64,000 bases of DNA from Fen-1258 sp041658245 (GTDB lineage: Bacteria > Bacteroidota > Ignavibacteria > Ignavibacteriales > Melioribacteraceae), in the NCBI GenBank assembly GCA_041658245.1, contig JBBAAM010000005.1, positions 1-64,000 on the forward strand, read 5' to 3'. The position numbers were made by a program, and so were the translations under genes. A model generated the notes under the pieces. It was given only the letters and a program-made list of their open reading frames with translations. It did not search any database and was not told the origin of the DNA. This document shows positions 53,309 through 62,000 of this stretch, piece by piece. Every line of letters begins with the position of its first letter. The stretch's first letter is position 1.

Positions 53309-54826
53309 TTATCCTTCCAAACTTAATAAGAAAGGATTCTCAAGCGCATTCACAACCCATCTCAAGAATCTAATTCCATCAGCACCATCAATAATTCTGT
53401 GATCATAAGAAAGAGAAAGAGGCATCATTAATCTAGGTTCAAACTTTTCATTAATGTAAACCGGTTCATAAGAAGATTTTGAAACTCCAAGAATGGCAAC
53501 TTCGGGTGAATTAATAATCGGAGTGAAATACGTTCCGCCAATTCCGCCAAGATTTGAAATTGTAAAACATCCGCCCTGCATTTCATCAAGTGAAAGTTTT
53601 TTATCACGCGCTTTCTTTGACATCTCCTGAAGTTCAATAGAAAGCTGAATGATATTTTTCTTATCAACATCTCTAATTACAGGTACAAGCAATCCTCTAT
53701 CCGTATCAACAGCAACACCAACATTTACAAATTTTTTGAATATGATCTCGTTCTTATCCATATCAACACTTGTGTTGAATTGAGGAAAAACCTTAAATGC
53801 TGATGCGATCACTTTAAGAAGAATTGCAGTTACAGTTAATTTGCCGCCGGCTTCATCAACTTTTTTACCGAATTGTTTTCTCAAATTTTCTAATTCAGTA
53901 ATATCTGCTTTATCAAACTGAGTAACATGCGGAACAGTTGACCATGAATATGATAAATGCTCTGCCGTCTTTTTGCGGATATTGTTCATTGGTTGGCGAT
54001 CTATCTCGCCCCATTTTGAAAAGTCGGGCAATGTCTCTCGCGTTATTCCGACTGCTGTTCCTCCAAATCCGCCTTGCCTAAATTGTTCATTAACTGCTTT
54101 TGCGTAAGTTTTCACATCTTCGATTGAAATTCTTCTGCCGGTACCACTACCAATAACTTGTGCAATATCAACACCAATCTCACGCGCAAATCTTCTTACA
54201 GAGGGAGCTGCAGGAACAACAACTTTGGAAATATCTTTTGGAACTGATATAACAGTAGGTAAGTGATGCGTTAAATCTATTTTTGATGGAGAAGTCGATT
54301 GTTGGTTATCGGTTTCAATTTCAAGAACTATTTGATCGGCTTCAACTTTGTCTCCGGCTTTAACTAATACTTTTGTGATGTCAGCAGTAGTAATATTTTC
54401 ACCAAGTGTTGGAATTTTGAATTCATACAAGTTGGTTATCGGTTGTCGGTTATCGGTTATTAGATTTTTTATTTCGGGTTTTGAATTTTCTTTTTCCTTC
54501 TTACTTCTCACTTCTGACTTCTCACTTCTAACTTCTTGCTTCTCGCTTCTAACCTCTTCCTTCTCACTGCGAACTGCCGACTGCAAACTGCCAACTTCTA
54601 TAGCTACCAACGGCTCGCCTACATCAGCTTTCTGTCCGTCTTTTACATAAACCTTTGTTACAATTCCGGAAACATCTGAGGGGATTTCAACTGTTGCTTT
54701 ATCTGTTTCGATTTCAACAACAACTTGGTCAATAACTATTTTATCGCCTTCTTTGACAAGTATCTTAATAACATCTGCCGAGTGAATGCCATCTCCAAGA
54801 TGCGGTAATCTAAAATCTACAATCAT
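53309..54826 (-). CDS. aceF: Pyruvate dehydrogenase E2 (dihydrolipoyl acetyltransferase), second lipoyl domain degenerate
   Basis: 505 residues. Lipoyl domain 1 (1-78) has the lipoyl Lys43 in EIETDKATVEIPS. A linker (80-133) is made of SEVRSEK-type repeats and NLITDNRQPITNL. A second lipoyl domain starts at 135 (FKIPTLGENITTADITKVL) but breaks at EIETDNQQS (170-177), losing the lipoyl Lys and its second half. A peripheral subunit-binding domain (205-242) and the CoA-dependent acyltransferase domain follow, with His476/Asp480 in DHRIIDGADG. It transfers acetyl to CoA in PDH. It lies downstream of aceE on the same strand. Confidence 0.93.
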   Translation of the reverse strand: MIVDFRLPHLGDGIHSADVIKILVKEGDKIVIDQVVVEIETDKATVEIPSDVSGIVTKVYVKDGQKADVGEPLVAIEVGSLQSAVRSEKEEVRSEKQEVRSEKSEVRSKKEKENSKPEIKNLITDNRQPITNLYEFKIPTLGENITTADITKVLVKAGDKVEADQIVLEIETDNQQSTSPSKIDLTHHLPTVISVPKDISKVVVPAAPSVRRFAREIGVDIAQVIGSGTGRRISIEDVKTYAKAVNEQFRQGGFGGTAVGITRETLPDFSKWGEIDRQPMNNIRKKTAEHLSYSWSTVPHVTQFDKADITELENLRKQFGKKVDEAGGKLTVTAILLKVIASAFKVFPQFNTSVDMDKNEIIFKKFVNVGVAVDTDRGLLVPVIRDVDKKNIIQLSIELQEMSKKARDKKLSLDEMQGGCFTISNLGGIGGTYFTPIINSPEVAILGVSKSSYEPVYINEKFEPRLMMPLSLSYDHRIIDGADGIRFLRWVVNALENPFLLSLEG

Positions 54827-54937
54827 TTTCTTTCCAATATTATTAATAAAAAATGGAACACAGATTATTATGATTTTTTATGATCAATTATGATCTTAAT
54901 AAATCATAATCATCATAAAGATCAGTGTTCTATTCAT

Positions 54938-57637
54938 TTATGATTTAGCCGGATTCTTTTTATCCGGATTAATTCCCAAATCCTTAGCCGCTTTTTTTAC
55001 AACTTCTGCTTTTAACTTTCCTTCTTTCATCAAAGAATAAAGTGTTGCATAAACAATATGTTTGGCGTCCACTTCGAAGAAATCGCGCAAAGATGTTCTT
55101 CCTTCGCTTCTTCCGAAACCAAATGTGCCGAGAGAATGAAGCGGTCCCGGCAGCCATTTTGCAATTGCATCACTCGATAACTGAACATAATCTGAAGCTG
55201 AAATAAAAACTCCGCTCTCACCTTTTGTTACTTGAGAAACGTAAGGAACTTTTATTTCTTTATCCGGATGGAACATATTCCAGCGTTCTGTTTCTTGTGC
55301 ATCAAGATGTAAATTTTTGTAACTGGTTACACTCCAAATATCGGCTGAGACATTGTATTTACTCTCAAGAATTTCTTGCGCTTTTATTACTTCATTTAGA
55401 ATTGTTCCGCTTCCCAACAAGTGAGCTTTTACTTTTTGGTCTTTAACTCCGCTCGTTCTAAATTTATACATTCCTTTTAATATTCCATCCTTAACACCTT
55501 TCGGCATTTCAGGCTTGCCTGCCGGCAAGGCAGGCTGGGCATAATTTTCATTCATTATAGTTATATAATAGAAAACGTTTTCCTGCTTTTCATACATTCT
55601 ATAAATTCCATCACGTATAATTACAGCAAGCTCATAAGCAAAAGCGGGATCATAAGTAACAAGATTTGGAACCGGATATGCGAGCAAATGTGAATTTCCA
55701 TCCTGATGCTGTAAACCTTCGCCGGCAAGAGTAGTACGGCCTGCAGTTGCCCCAAGAATAAATCCTTTACAACGCATATCTCCCGCAGCCCAAACAAGAT
55801 CGCCAATTCGCTGCATTCCAAACATTGAGTAAAGAGTAAAGAAAGGAATTGTATTTATTCCGTGCGTTGCATATGATGTACCAGCAGCAATGAACGAGGA
55901 CATAGAACCTGCTTCGGTAATTCCTTCTTCAAGAATTTGTCCGTTTTTAGCTTCTTTATAATAAAGCAAACTGTCTTTATCAACCGGTTCGTATAATTGT
56001 CCCGGGTGAGAATAAATTCCAACCTGTCTGAACAAAGCTTCCATACCGAATGTTCGCGCTTCATCGGGAACGATTGGAACAATTAAATGACCAAGCTCTT
56101 TATCGCGTAAAAGTTTTGCAAGAATTCTTACAAAGGCCATTGTTGTTGAAACTTCACGTCCTTCTGTGCCGGTATAAAATTCTTCAAATAATTCTTCCGA
56201 AGGAGTTTTAAGCGGTTTTGATTTAACAACTCTTTTAGGAATATATCCGCCGAGAGCTTTTCTTCTTTCTTTTAAATACTTGATCTCTGCAGAATCTTCC
56301 GGCGGACGGTAGAAAGGTGTTTTTTCAATTCCATCATCACTGATTGGAATTGAGAAACGTGTTCTAAATTCTTTTAACTCATCTTCATTCATTTTTTTCT
56401 GTTGATGAGTAACATTCTTTCCTTCGCCCGCTTCACCAAGTCCGTAACCCTTAACTGTCTTTGCAAGAATAACGGTTGGTGCACCTATATGTTCAACAGC
56501 AGCTTTGTACGCCGCATAAACTTTTTCGGGATCGTGACCGCCGCGTTTCATTTTTTCTAATTGTTCATCGGTGTATTTTTCTACAAGTTTTAATAATTCA
56601 GGATACTTACCGAAGAAATTATCCCGGATATATTTTCCATCGTGCACAATATAATTTTGAGATTCGCCGTCAAGAATTTCATTCATTCTTTTAATCAGCG
56701 ATCCTGATTTATCGGCAACAAGTAAAGAATCCCAATCACTTCCCCATATTACTTTTATAACATTCCAACCTGCACCGCGGAAATTAGCTTCCAGTTCTTG
56801 AATGATATTTCCATTGCCGCGAACAGGTCCATCTAATCTTTGTAAATTACAATTGATAACAAAAATTAAATTATCAAGTTTCTCTCGTGAAGCAAGAGAA
56901 ATAGCACCAAGCGCTTCAGGTTCATCTGTTTCGCCATCGCCAAGAAACGCCCAAACTTTTTGATCGCTAACTTTCTTTAATCCACGGTCTTCAAGATATC
57001 TGTTAAACCGTGCTTGATAGATTGCCTGGATTGGACCAAGTCCCATTGATACAGTTGGAAATTCCCAGAAGTCGGGCATTAACCAAGGATGCGGGTAAGA
57101 AGAAAGCCCGCCGCCAGGTTTTAATTCCCTTCTAAAATTTTCCAATTGTTCTTTCGAAATTCTTCCTTCAAGAAAAGCGCGCGCATAAATTCCCGGTGAT
57201 GCATGTCCTTGAAAATAAATTATATCTCCTTCACCATTTCCATCTTTACCTCTGAAGAAGTGATTGAAACCAATTTCATAAAGCGTTGCCGCAGATGCGT
57301 AAGTTGAAATGTGTCCGCCTATTCCGGCTTCTTCTTTATTTGCACGGACAACCATTGCCATTGCATTCCAGCGGATCAAACTTTTAATGCGTCGTTCGAT
57401 TTCTCTTCCGCCTGGAAACGGCGGTTCTTGTTCTTTCGGAATTGTATTTATATATGGTGTGTTTGCAGTGAATGGAAGATCAACACCGGATTCGTGTGCG
57501 TATGTATCAAGATTATGTAACAGCTCTCTTACTTTTTCCGGTCCGCCTGATTGCAATACATACTCTAATGATTCCAACCATTCACGGATTTCAACTTCAT
57601 CTAAGCCGGAATATCCGTTTTTATTATTTTCGTTCAT
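54938..57637 (-). CDS. aceE: Pyruvate dehydrogenase E1, homodimeric type
   Basis: 899 residues, close to the usual 885-890. It decarboxylates pyruvate and reductively acetylates E2 lipoyl groups. The TPP-binding motif GDGETDEPEALGAI...NLIFVINCNLQ, FQGHASPGIYARAFLEGR, TAGRTTLAGEGLQHQDG and SVTSYKNLHLDAQE are as in AceE. At about residue 705 the chain YAQPALPAGKPEMPKG contains an extra segment encoded by a palindromic repeat (55518-55534), which may explain the added length. With aceF it forms the PDH operon. Confidence 0.96.
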   Translation of the reverse strand: MNENNKNGYSGLDEVEIREWLESLEYVLQSGGPEKVRELLHNLDTYAHESGVDLPFTANTPYINTIPKEQEPPFPGGREIERRIKSLIRWNAMAMVVRANKEEAGIGGHISTYASAATLYEIGFNHFFRGKDGNGEGDIIYFQGHASPGIYARAFLEGRISKEQLENFRRELKPGGGLSSYPHPWLMPDFWEFPTVSMGLGPIQAIYQARFNRYLEDRGLKKVSDQKVWAFLGDGETDEPEALGAISLASREKLDNLIFVINCNLQRLDGPVRGNGNIIQELEANFRGAGWNVIKVIWGSDWDSLLVADKSGSLIKRMNEILDGESQNYIVHDGKYIRDNFFGKYPELLKLVEKYTDEQLEKMKRGGHDPEKVYAAYKAAVEHIGAPTVILAKTVKGYGLGEAGEGKNVTHQQKKMNEDELKEFRTRFSIPISDDGIEKTPFYRPPEDSAEIKYLKERRKALGGYIPKRVVKSKPLKTPSEELFEEFYTGTEGREVSTTMAFVRILAKLLRDKELGHLIVPIVPDEARTFGMEALFRQVGIYSHPGQLYEPVDKDSLLYYKEAKNGQILEEGITEAGSMSSFIAAGTSYATHGINTIPFFTLYSMFGMQRIGDLVWAAGDMRCKGFILGATAGRTTLAGEGLQHQDGNSHLLAYPVPNLVTYDPAFAYELAVIIRDGIYRMYEKQENVFYYITIMNENYAQPALPAGKPEMPKGVKDGILKGMYKFRTSGVKDQKVKAHLLGSGTILNEVIKAQEILESKYNVSADIWSVTSYKNLHLDAQETERWNMFHPDKEIKVPYVSQVTKGESGVFISASDYVQLSSDAIAKWLPGPLHSLGTFGFGRSEGRTSLRDFFEVDAKHIVYATLYSLMKEGKLKAEVVKKAAKDLGINPDKKNPAKS
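55518..55534. repeat. Palindrome CCTGCCGGCAAGGCAGG inside aceE
   Basis: CCTGCC and GGCAGG pair around GGCAA, with overlapping TTGCC/GGCAA. The sequence is GC-rich against an AT-rich gene and encodes the LPAG part of AQPALPAGKP in frame. It looks like an intergenic-type repeat accommodated in the coding sequence. Confidence 0.6.
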
Positions 57638-57883
57638 TATATATAATCCTTTTTTCTCTTCAAACTAATTGATAATAGGAAAACAAATTTGAGTGCCCGC
57701 TAATTAGCGCGACAAATTTAATAATTCTGTTGTTGTAATTCTAACCTTAATACTACTGTTGTTCTTACAATTAGATAACGAGGTCTATGAAAAAGAAGTT
57801 CCGTGCGCAGAAAAAATCTGTGTGGGTAAAGATTTCAGATGGAAATTCAGTAAGTAACCTTCGAGGTTCTAATACCACCAACG
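57638..57883. other. Intergenic region between aceE and the R-M pseudogene
   Basis: About 246 bp, divergent on both sides; it should contain the aceE promoter. A plus-strand frame from ATG 57787 to a stop at 57958 has no family features and runs out of frame into the R-M gene. The sequence just before 57884 does not look like the missing N-terminus of that gene, so a deletion junction lies here. Confidence 0.4.
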
Positions 57884-60592
57884 ATGTGTCAACGGATCAC
57901 CGGATTATTTGGTGGCAAACAACAGAAGAGAGCCGATTACGCATTCCATTTAGCTCCTAACTTTAGAGATGTTAAATTTTACGTTGAAGCAAAGAAACCT
58001 TCCAGAAATCTTTCCAATGCAGATGATTATTTTCAAAGCATCCGATACGGCTGGAACGCCGGAACTCAAATAACTTTTCTCACCGATTTTGAAGAGTTTC
58101 ATATTCTCGATTGCAGAATCAAACCGGATATTTCTTCCATTCTTAATTACAAGATAAAACAGTATCACTATTCGGATTATTTGAACGAAGAGAAGTTTTC
58201 TGAAATCTATTGGCTGTTAAGCAGAGAAGCAGTTGCAGATAATTCATTAGAAAAGTTTACAGAAAGTTTACCAAAGCCAAAAGGTAAAGCTATTCTGAAA
58301 GGAACTCATAGAGGAATTTATCAATCAATAGATGAAGCATTTTTAGAAGAACTTGATGAGATAAGAGATTCACTTGCTAAAGCATTTAAGAAAGCTAATC
58401 CTCACTTAGAGAGCGAGCCGCTTACCGAAATGACGCAAAGAATGATTGACCGTTTGGTGTTCATTAGATTTTTAGAAGACAAACAAATTGAACCGGATCA
58501 TTATGTAAGCGAGTTTGCGAATTCTAAATCTGCATGGAAAGATTTTAAGATTGCATCAAGAAAGTTAGATGCAAAGTATAACGGAGTGGTTTTCAAGAAA
58601 CATACTATTGACAGCGATAATTTTATTGAACCGGACGACAAAACATTTTCTTCAATTTGCGAAGGGCTTGCTCATCTTAACTCGCCTTATAACTTTGATA
58701 TTATACCAATTCACATTCTTGGTTCTATTTACGAAAGATTTCTTGGTAAAGTTGTAATTGCAACTGATAAACGTGTCAGAATTGAAGAGAAGCCGGAAGT
58801 TAGAAAAGCGGGCGGTGTTTATTATACTCCTCAATATATCGTGAATTACATTGTTGATAATACAGTAGGAAAATTGATAGAAGGTAAAACTCCAAAAGAA
58901 ATATCGGGTTTAAGGTTTGCGGATATTTCTTGCGGCAGCGGTTCTTTTTTGATCACTGTATTTGACCGTATTTTAGAGCATCATAGAAAATGGTATCAAG
59001 ATAATCCGGAACAGGCAAAAAGAGACGGATGTTATTTCCAAGACGGCAAATGGGTTCTTTCGTTAAAACAAAAACAAAAGATTCTTACCAATAATATTTA
59101 CGGAGTGGATTTAGATCATCAAGCTGTAGAGGTAACTTAACTTTCTCTTTATTTAAAATTATTGGAAGATGAAACCACGGCAACAACACAAGAAACATGG
59201 GTAATGTTCAAAGAGCAGTTGCTGCCGAATTTGAATAATAATATTGTGTGCGGAAACTCTTTAATTGGAACTGATATTCTGAACCTCACCTCAATCCTCC
59301 CCTTTGTTAAAGGGGAGGACGAAGGAGGGGTTGACGAACTGAAACTGAAGCCGATGAACTTTGAGGATGTGTTTCCAGAGGTAATGAGTAAGGGTGGCTT
59401 CGATGCGATTGTTGGAAATCCGCCGTATAGAATGATACAGCCTCACAATACCGAAGAAAATTTATTGAAGTATATTAAAGAAAAATTTGAAGTTGCTTCT
59501 TTTAAAATAGATTTGTTCCATCTATTTATTAACCAAGGATTAAAGCTCACTAAAAAGGAAGGGTACCTTAGCTATATTACTCCAACAACAATTCTGAATA
59601 ATGTTTACGCCGAAAAGTTAAGAAAATGGATTTTGGATAACACAAAGATCAAATTTATTGTCACATCGAAAGAAAGAATTTTTTCAGATGCCGATGTTTA
59701 CACAACTGTGTTTGTTTTTCAAAAAAATGATAAAGGAAATAATGAAAATGAAATTATGACGAGTTTTGAATTACAAAATTTAAGAACCGAGCAAAATCTT
59801 AAATATAATATTGTTAACCAATCTAACTTTCACAAAACAAATGGATTTGTCTGGAACATTTTATTAGATGAAAGGAATTTCAGAATAATTCAAAAAACAG
59901 AAAAAAATTCAGTTCCTTTAGAAGATATTGCTTTTATTAATCGTGGACTTATTACTGGAGACAGGAATAAATATTTCTCTAATAATAAAATTAATGAACA
60001 GTATATAGAAATTTTAGCAGGGGCAGATGTCTTTCGTTATTATAGCAACCAACCTAAAGAATATGTTTTATTTAAAAGACCAAAAACATCTGGTGGTTGC
60101 TGGGATAAGGAAGTGCATCTTGCCCAACATAAAATTATTATTAGACAAATTGGATTTGAACCTACTGCAAGCATAATTATTGATCCAATAGCAGTCACGG
60201 GAAATATTTTTACAATACGACATAAATCGAATGACATAAATGTCGAGAAATTTGTATTAGCAATAATTAATTCTTCTTTAATTGAGTTTTATTGGAAAAT
60301 TATGTTTGCGGATTTTAAGAATTCTTTTCCACAGGTCACCATAGAAAGTATTGCAAAAATTCCAATCAAAGGAGTTAACCAAACAACTAATAATAAATAC
60401 TTTCAAGATCCAATAGTAAAGCTTGTAGACCAAATGCTCGAATCAAAAAAACAATTAACAAAAGCTAAATCAGAAAGCGAAAAAGAATATTTAGAAAAGA
60501 AATGTTCAATCATAGACAAACAAATAGACCAGCTTGTTTATGAACTGTATGGATTAACGGAAGAAGAAATAAAAATTGTGGAAGGATTATGA
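57884..60592 (+). pseudogene. Type IIG restriction-modification enzyme, N-truncated and split by an in-frame stop
   Basis: Two halves share one frame, separated only by TAA at 59138-59140 (EVT-stop-LSLYLKLLE, where related proteins have a Lys as in EVTKLSL). Residues 17-38 keep part of the PD-(D/E)xK nuclease (ADYAFHL...FYVEAKKP); the first N-terminal stretch is absent. The methylase core has GVYYTPQYIVNYIV, FADISCGSGSFLI (SAM) and VGNPPYRMI (NPPY). The C-terminal half holds a target-recognition domain and a TaqI-like specificity region. A palindromic repeat at 59296-59318 is translated in frame (SILPFVKGEDEGG). It is probably inactive. Confidence 0.85.
59286..59336. repeat. CCTCCCCTTT/AAAGGGGAGG repeat inside the R-M gene
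   Basis: A perfect 10-bp stem at 59296-59305 and 59309-59318, followed by GAAGGAGGGG. The same style (CCCCTCC...GGAGGGG) makes up the 98-bp element at 61493-61590. Here it lies in the reading frame between motifs of the methylase core. Confidence 0.7.
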
Positions 60593-60645
60593 CTAATCAC
60601 TTTGTTAACAAAATAGATTTATAAATAAAAGTAGCTCTGACAAAA

Positions 60646-60705
60646 GCTGCATTGCTGCATTGCTGCATTGCTGTGTTGGGCGGCGGCTTAAAAACAACGT
60701 TAGGC
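60646..60705 (+). repeat. attC-like half site with GCTGCATT tandem repeats
   Basis: Three exact GCTGCATT units and a fourth variant GCTGTGTT (60646-60677) lead into GGGCGGCGGCTTA...CAACGTTAGGC (60678-60705). The last heptamer fits GTTRRRY and is followed nine bases later by the next gene's ATG. The block shares AAAGCTGCATT and TGTTT/TGTTGGGCGGC with 1384-1414. No matching 5' half (RYYYAAC) is evident upstream. Confidence 0.4.
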
Positions 60706-60714
60706 TAATTAATT

Positions 60715-61389
60715 ATGGAATTAATGAAACTTTACAAATACTTTTCAAAAGAGTATAAGATAGCAGCTCAATCATACTATACTTGGAAATTAATTAATAA
60801 TACTGTTAGTAAAGACTCTAAGATATATAACTCATTAAATGAAAATTCTACCACTTGGAATATTATTTTACACTCACTTCAATCGACCTATTTTATTGCA
60901 TTGCGTAGAATATTTGATAATGATAAGAATACTTTTTCAGCTGAACGTCTATTAAACTCTTGTATCGAAAACATTTCTGAATTTGGGAAAGACAAAATTG
61001 CTGAAAGAAAAATAGATGCTAATGCTGAAAAGCCTGAATGGCTTGATAAATATCTTGAAAGTGTTTACCAAATTGAACGAAAAGACATACAAAAATTGCT
61101 TGATGAACTATTAAAACAAAAGGAAAAATATATAAAGATATTTAAACCAATCATTAATAAAGTTTTTGCGCATAGTGAAATAAAGTATTTGGAAAATTCC
61201 AAATCGTTATTCGTTGATGCTAAGATAGAAGATATTGAAGAAATATTAAACTTTCTATTTCAGATAGATATGATTCTTTTTGATTTACTGCACAATGGTA
61301 AATTTCAACAGATTGGAACTTATCACTGTAAAGAAGAAGAATATCTATTAAAAGACATTATTCAATTATTAAATAAAATATCAGCTTAA
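60715..61389 (+). CDS. AbiU2/HEPN-like protein
   Basis: 224 residues, mostly helical. SLQSTYFIALRRIFDND and the later FKPIINKVFAHSEIKYL correspond in position to the conserved helices of AbiU2-like HEPN proteins, the latter in place of the R-N-K-x2-AH signature. HEPN domains of this kind act as RNases in defence or toxin roles. The gene directly follows a GTTAGGC heptamer and lies between the true end of the R-M gene and a duplicate of that end (61466-61492), so it appears to be an inserted accessory gene. Function is inferred. Confidence 0.6.
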   Translation: MELMKLYKYFSKEYKIAAQSYYTWKLINNTVSKDSKIYNSLNENSTTWNIILHSLQSTYFIALRRIFDNDKNTFSAERLLNSCIENISEFGKDKIAERKIDANAEKPEWLDKYLESVYQIERKDIQKLLDELLKQKEKYIKIFKPIINKVFAHSEIKYLENSKSLFVDAKIEDIEEILNFLFQIDMILFDLLHNGKFQQIGTYHCKEEEYLLKDIIQLLNKISA

Positions 61390-61435
61390 CTGCTTAAAAA
61401 AGGATTTAGTCTGACGAAAAGTGAGAGTTTAATCA

Positions 61436-61492
61436 TGCCTCCAAAATTTGCAAAAACGATCCAAGAAGAAATAAAAATTGTAGAAGGTAACT
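61436..61492 (+). pseudogene. Duplicate of the 3' end of the R-M gene
   Basis: The DNA at 61466-61492 reads EEIKIVEG plus stop, as does the end of the R-M gene at 60563-60592 (EEEIKIVEGL). The similar stretch AAGAAGAAATAAAAATTGT is identical in both. A short ATG frame (MPPKFAKTIQEEIKIVEGN) covers it but is unlikely to be a gene. With the true gene end it brackets the AbiU2-like gene. Confidence 0.65.
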
Positions 61493-61590
61493 GACCACCC
61501 CCTTCAATTCCCCCTCCTCAAAATGAGGAGGGGGATGTTTTTTTTATTCTTCCCCTCCTTTTTTTAAGGAGGGGAATACAAGGGGTGGTC
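61493..61590. repeat. 98-bp palindromic element before the DUF559 gene
   Basis: Outer arms GACCACCCC and GGGGTGGTC, inner pairs CCCCCTCCTC/GAGGAGGGGG and TTCCCCTCCTT/AAGGAGGGGAA, with a T8 run between. It is a strong nested hairpin of repeat style seen also inside the R-M gene at 59286-59336. Twenty-two bases separate it from the DUF559 start. Confidence 0.8.
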
Positions 61591-61612
61591 AAAACAACAT
61601 TAGAAAACAACT

Positions 61613-61975
61613 ATGCCAAGACTCCATAACAAAAAAGTACTAATCACCAAAAGGAAGCAGTTAAGAAACAGTGTCACACAGGCAGAAAAAATGCTTTGGT
61701 ACGAACTGAAAAACAGCCAATTAGCTGGAAGAAAATTTAGAAGACAACATAGTGTAGGAAATTATATTTTAGATTTTTATTGTCCGGAAGAAAGATTAGC
61801 AATAGAATTAGATGGCGAACATCACGAGGATGATGAACAAAAAAAATATGACCAAAAGCGAACCAAATTTCTGAATGGTTTAAAAATAACGGTAATTCGT
61901 TTTAAGAACACAGATGTAATATTCGGAAGAGATTCTATTGTTAAAAAAATACTAGGTATGTTAAAGAAAGTTTAA
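61613..61975 (+). CDS. DUF559-family endonuclease-like protein (Vsr/MTES fold)
   Basis: 120 residues. The N-terminal LRNSVTQAEKMLWYELKNSQLAGRKFRRQHSVGNYILDFYC and ERLAIELDGEHHEDDEQKKYDQ are classic DUF559, a PD-(D/E)xK-type domain with Asp in ILDFYC and Glu in AIELDGEHH. Proteins of this family resemble very-short-patch repair nucleases. It sits next to a long palindromic element, and near a broken R-M gene; whether it acts in repair, repeat mobility or restriction is not known. Confidence 0.85.
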   Translation: MPRLHNKKVLITKRKQLRNSVTQAEKMLWYELKNSQLAGRKFRRQHSVGNYILDFYCPEERLAIELDGEHHEDDEQKKYDQKRTKFLNGLKITVIRFKNTDVIFGRDSIVKKILGMLKKV

Positions 61976-62000
61976 ATTAATAATCGTAGAGGGCAATAAT

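Noticed and set aside
57787..57960. 57-codon frame before the R-M pseudogene
   Set aside because: It runs out of frame into the nuclease domain and has no recognisable features; more likely debris of the deleted R-M 5' end.
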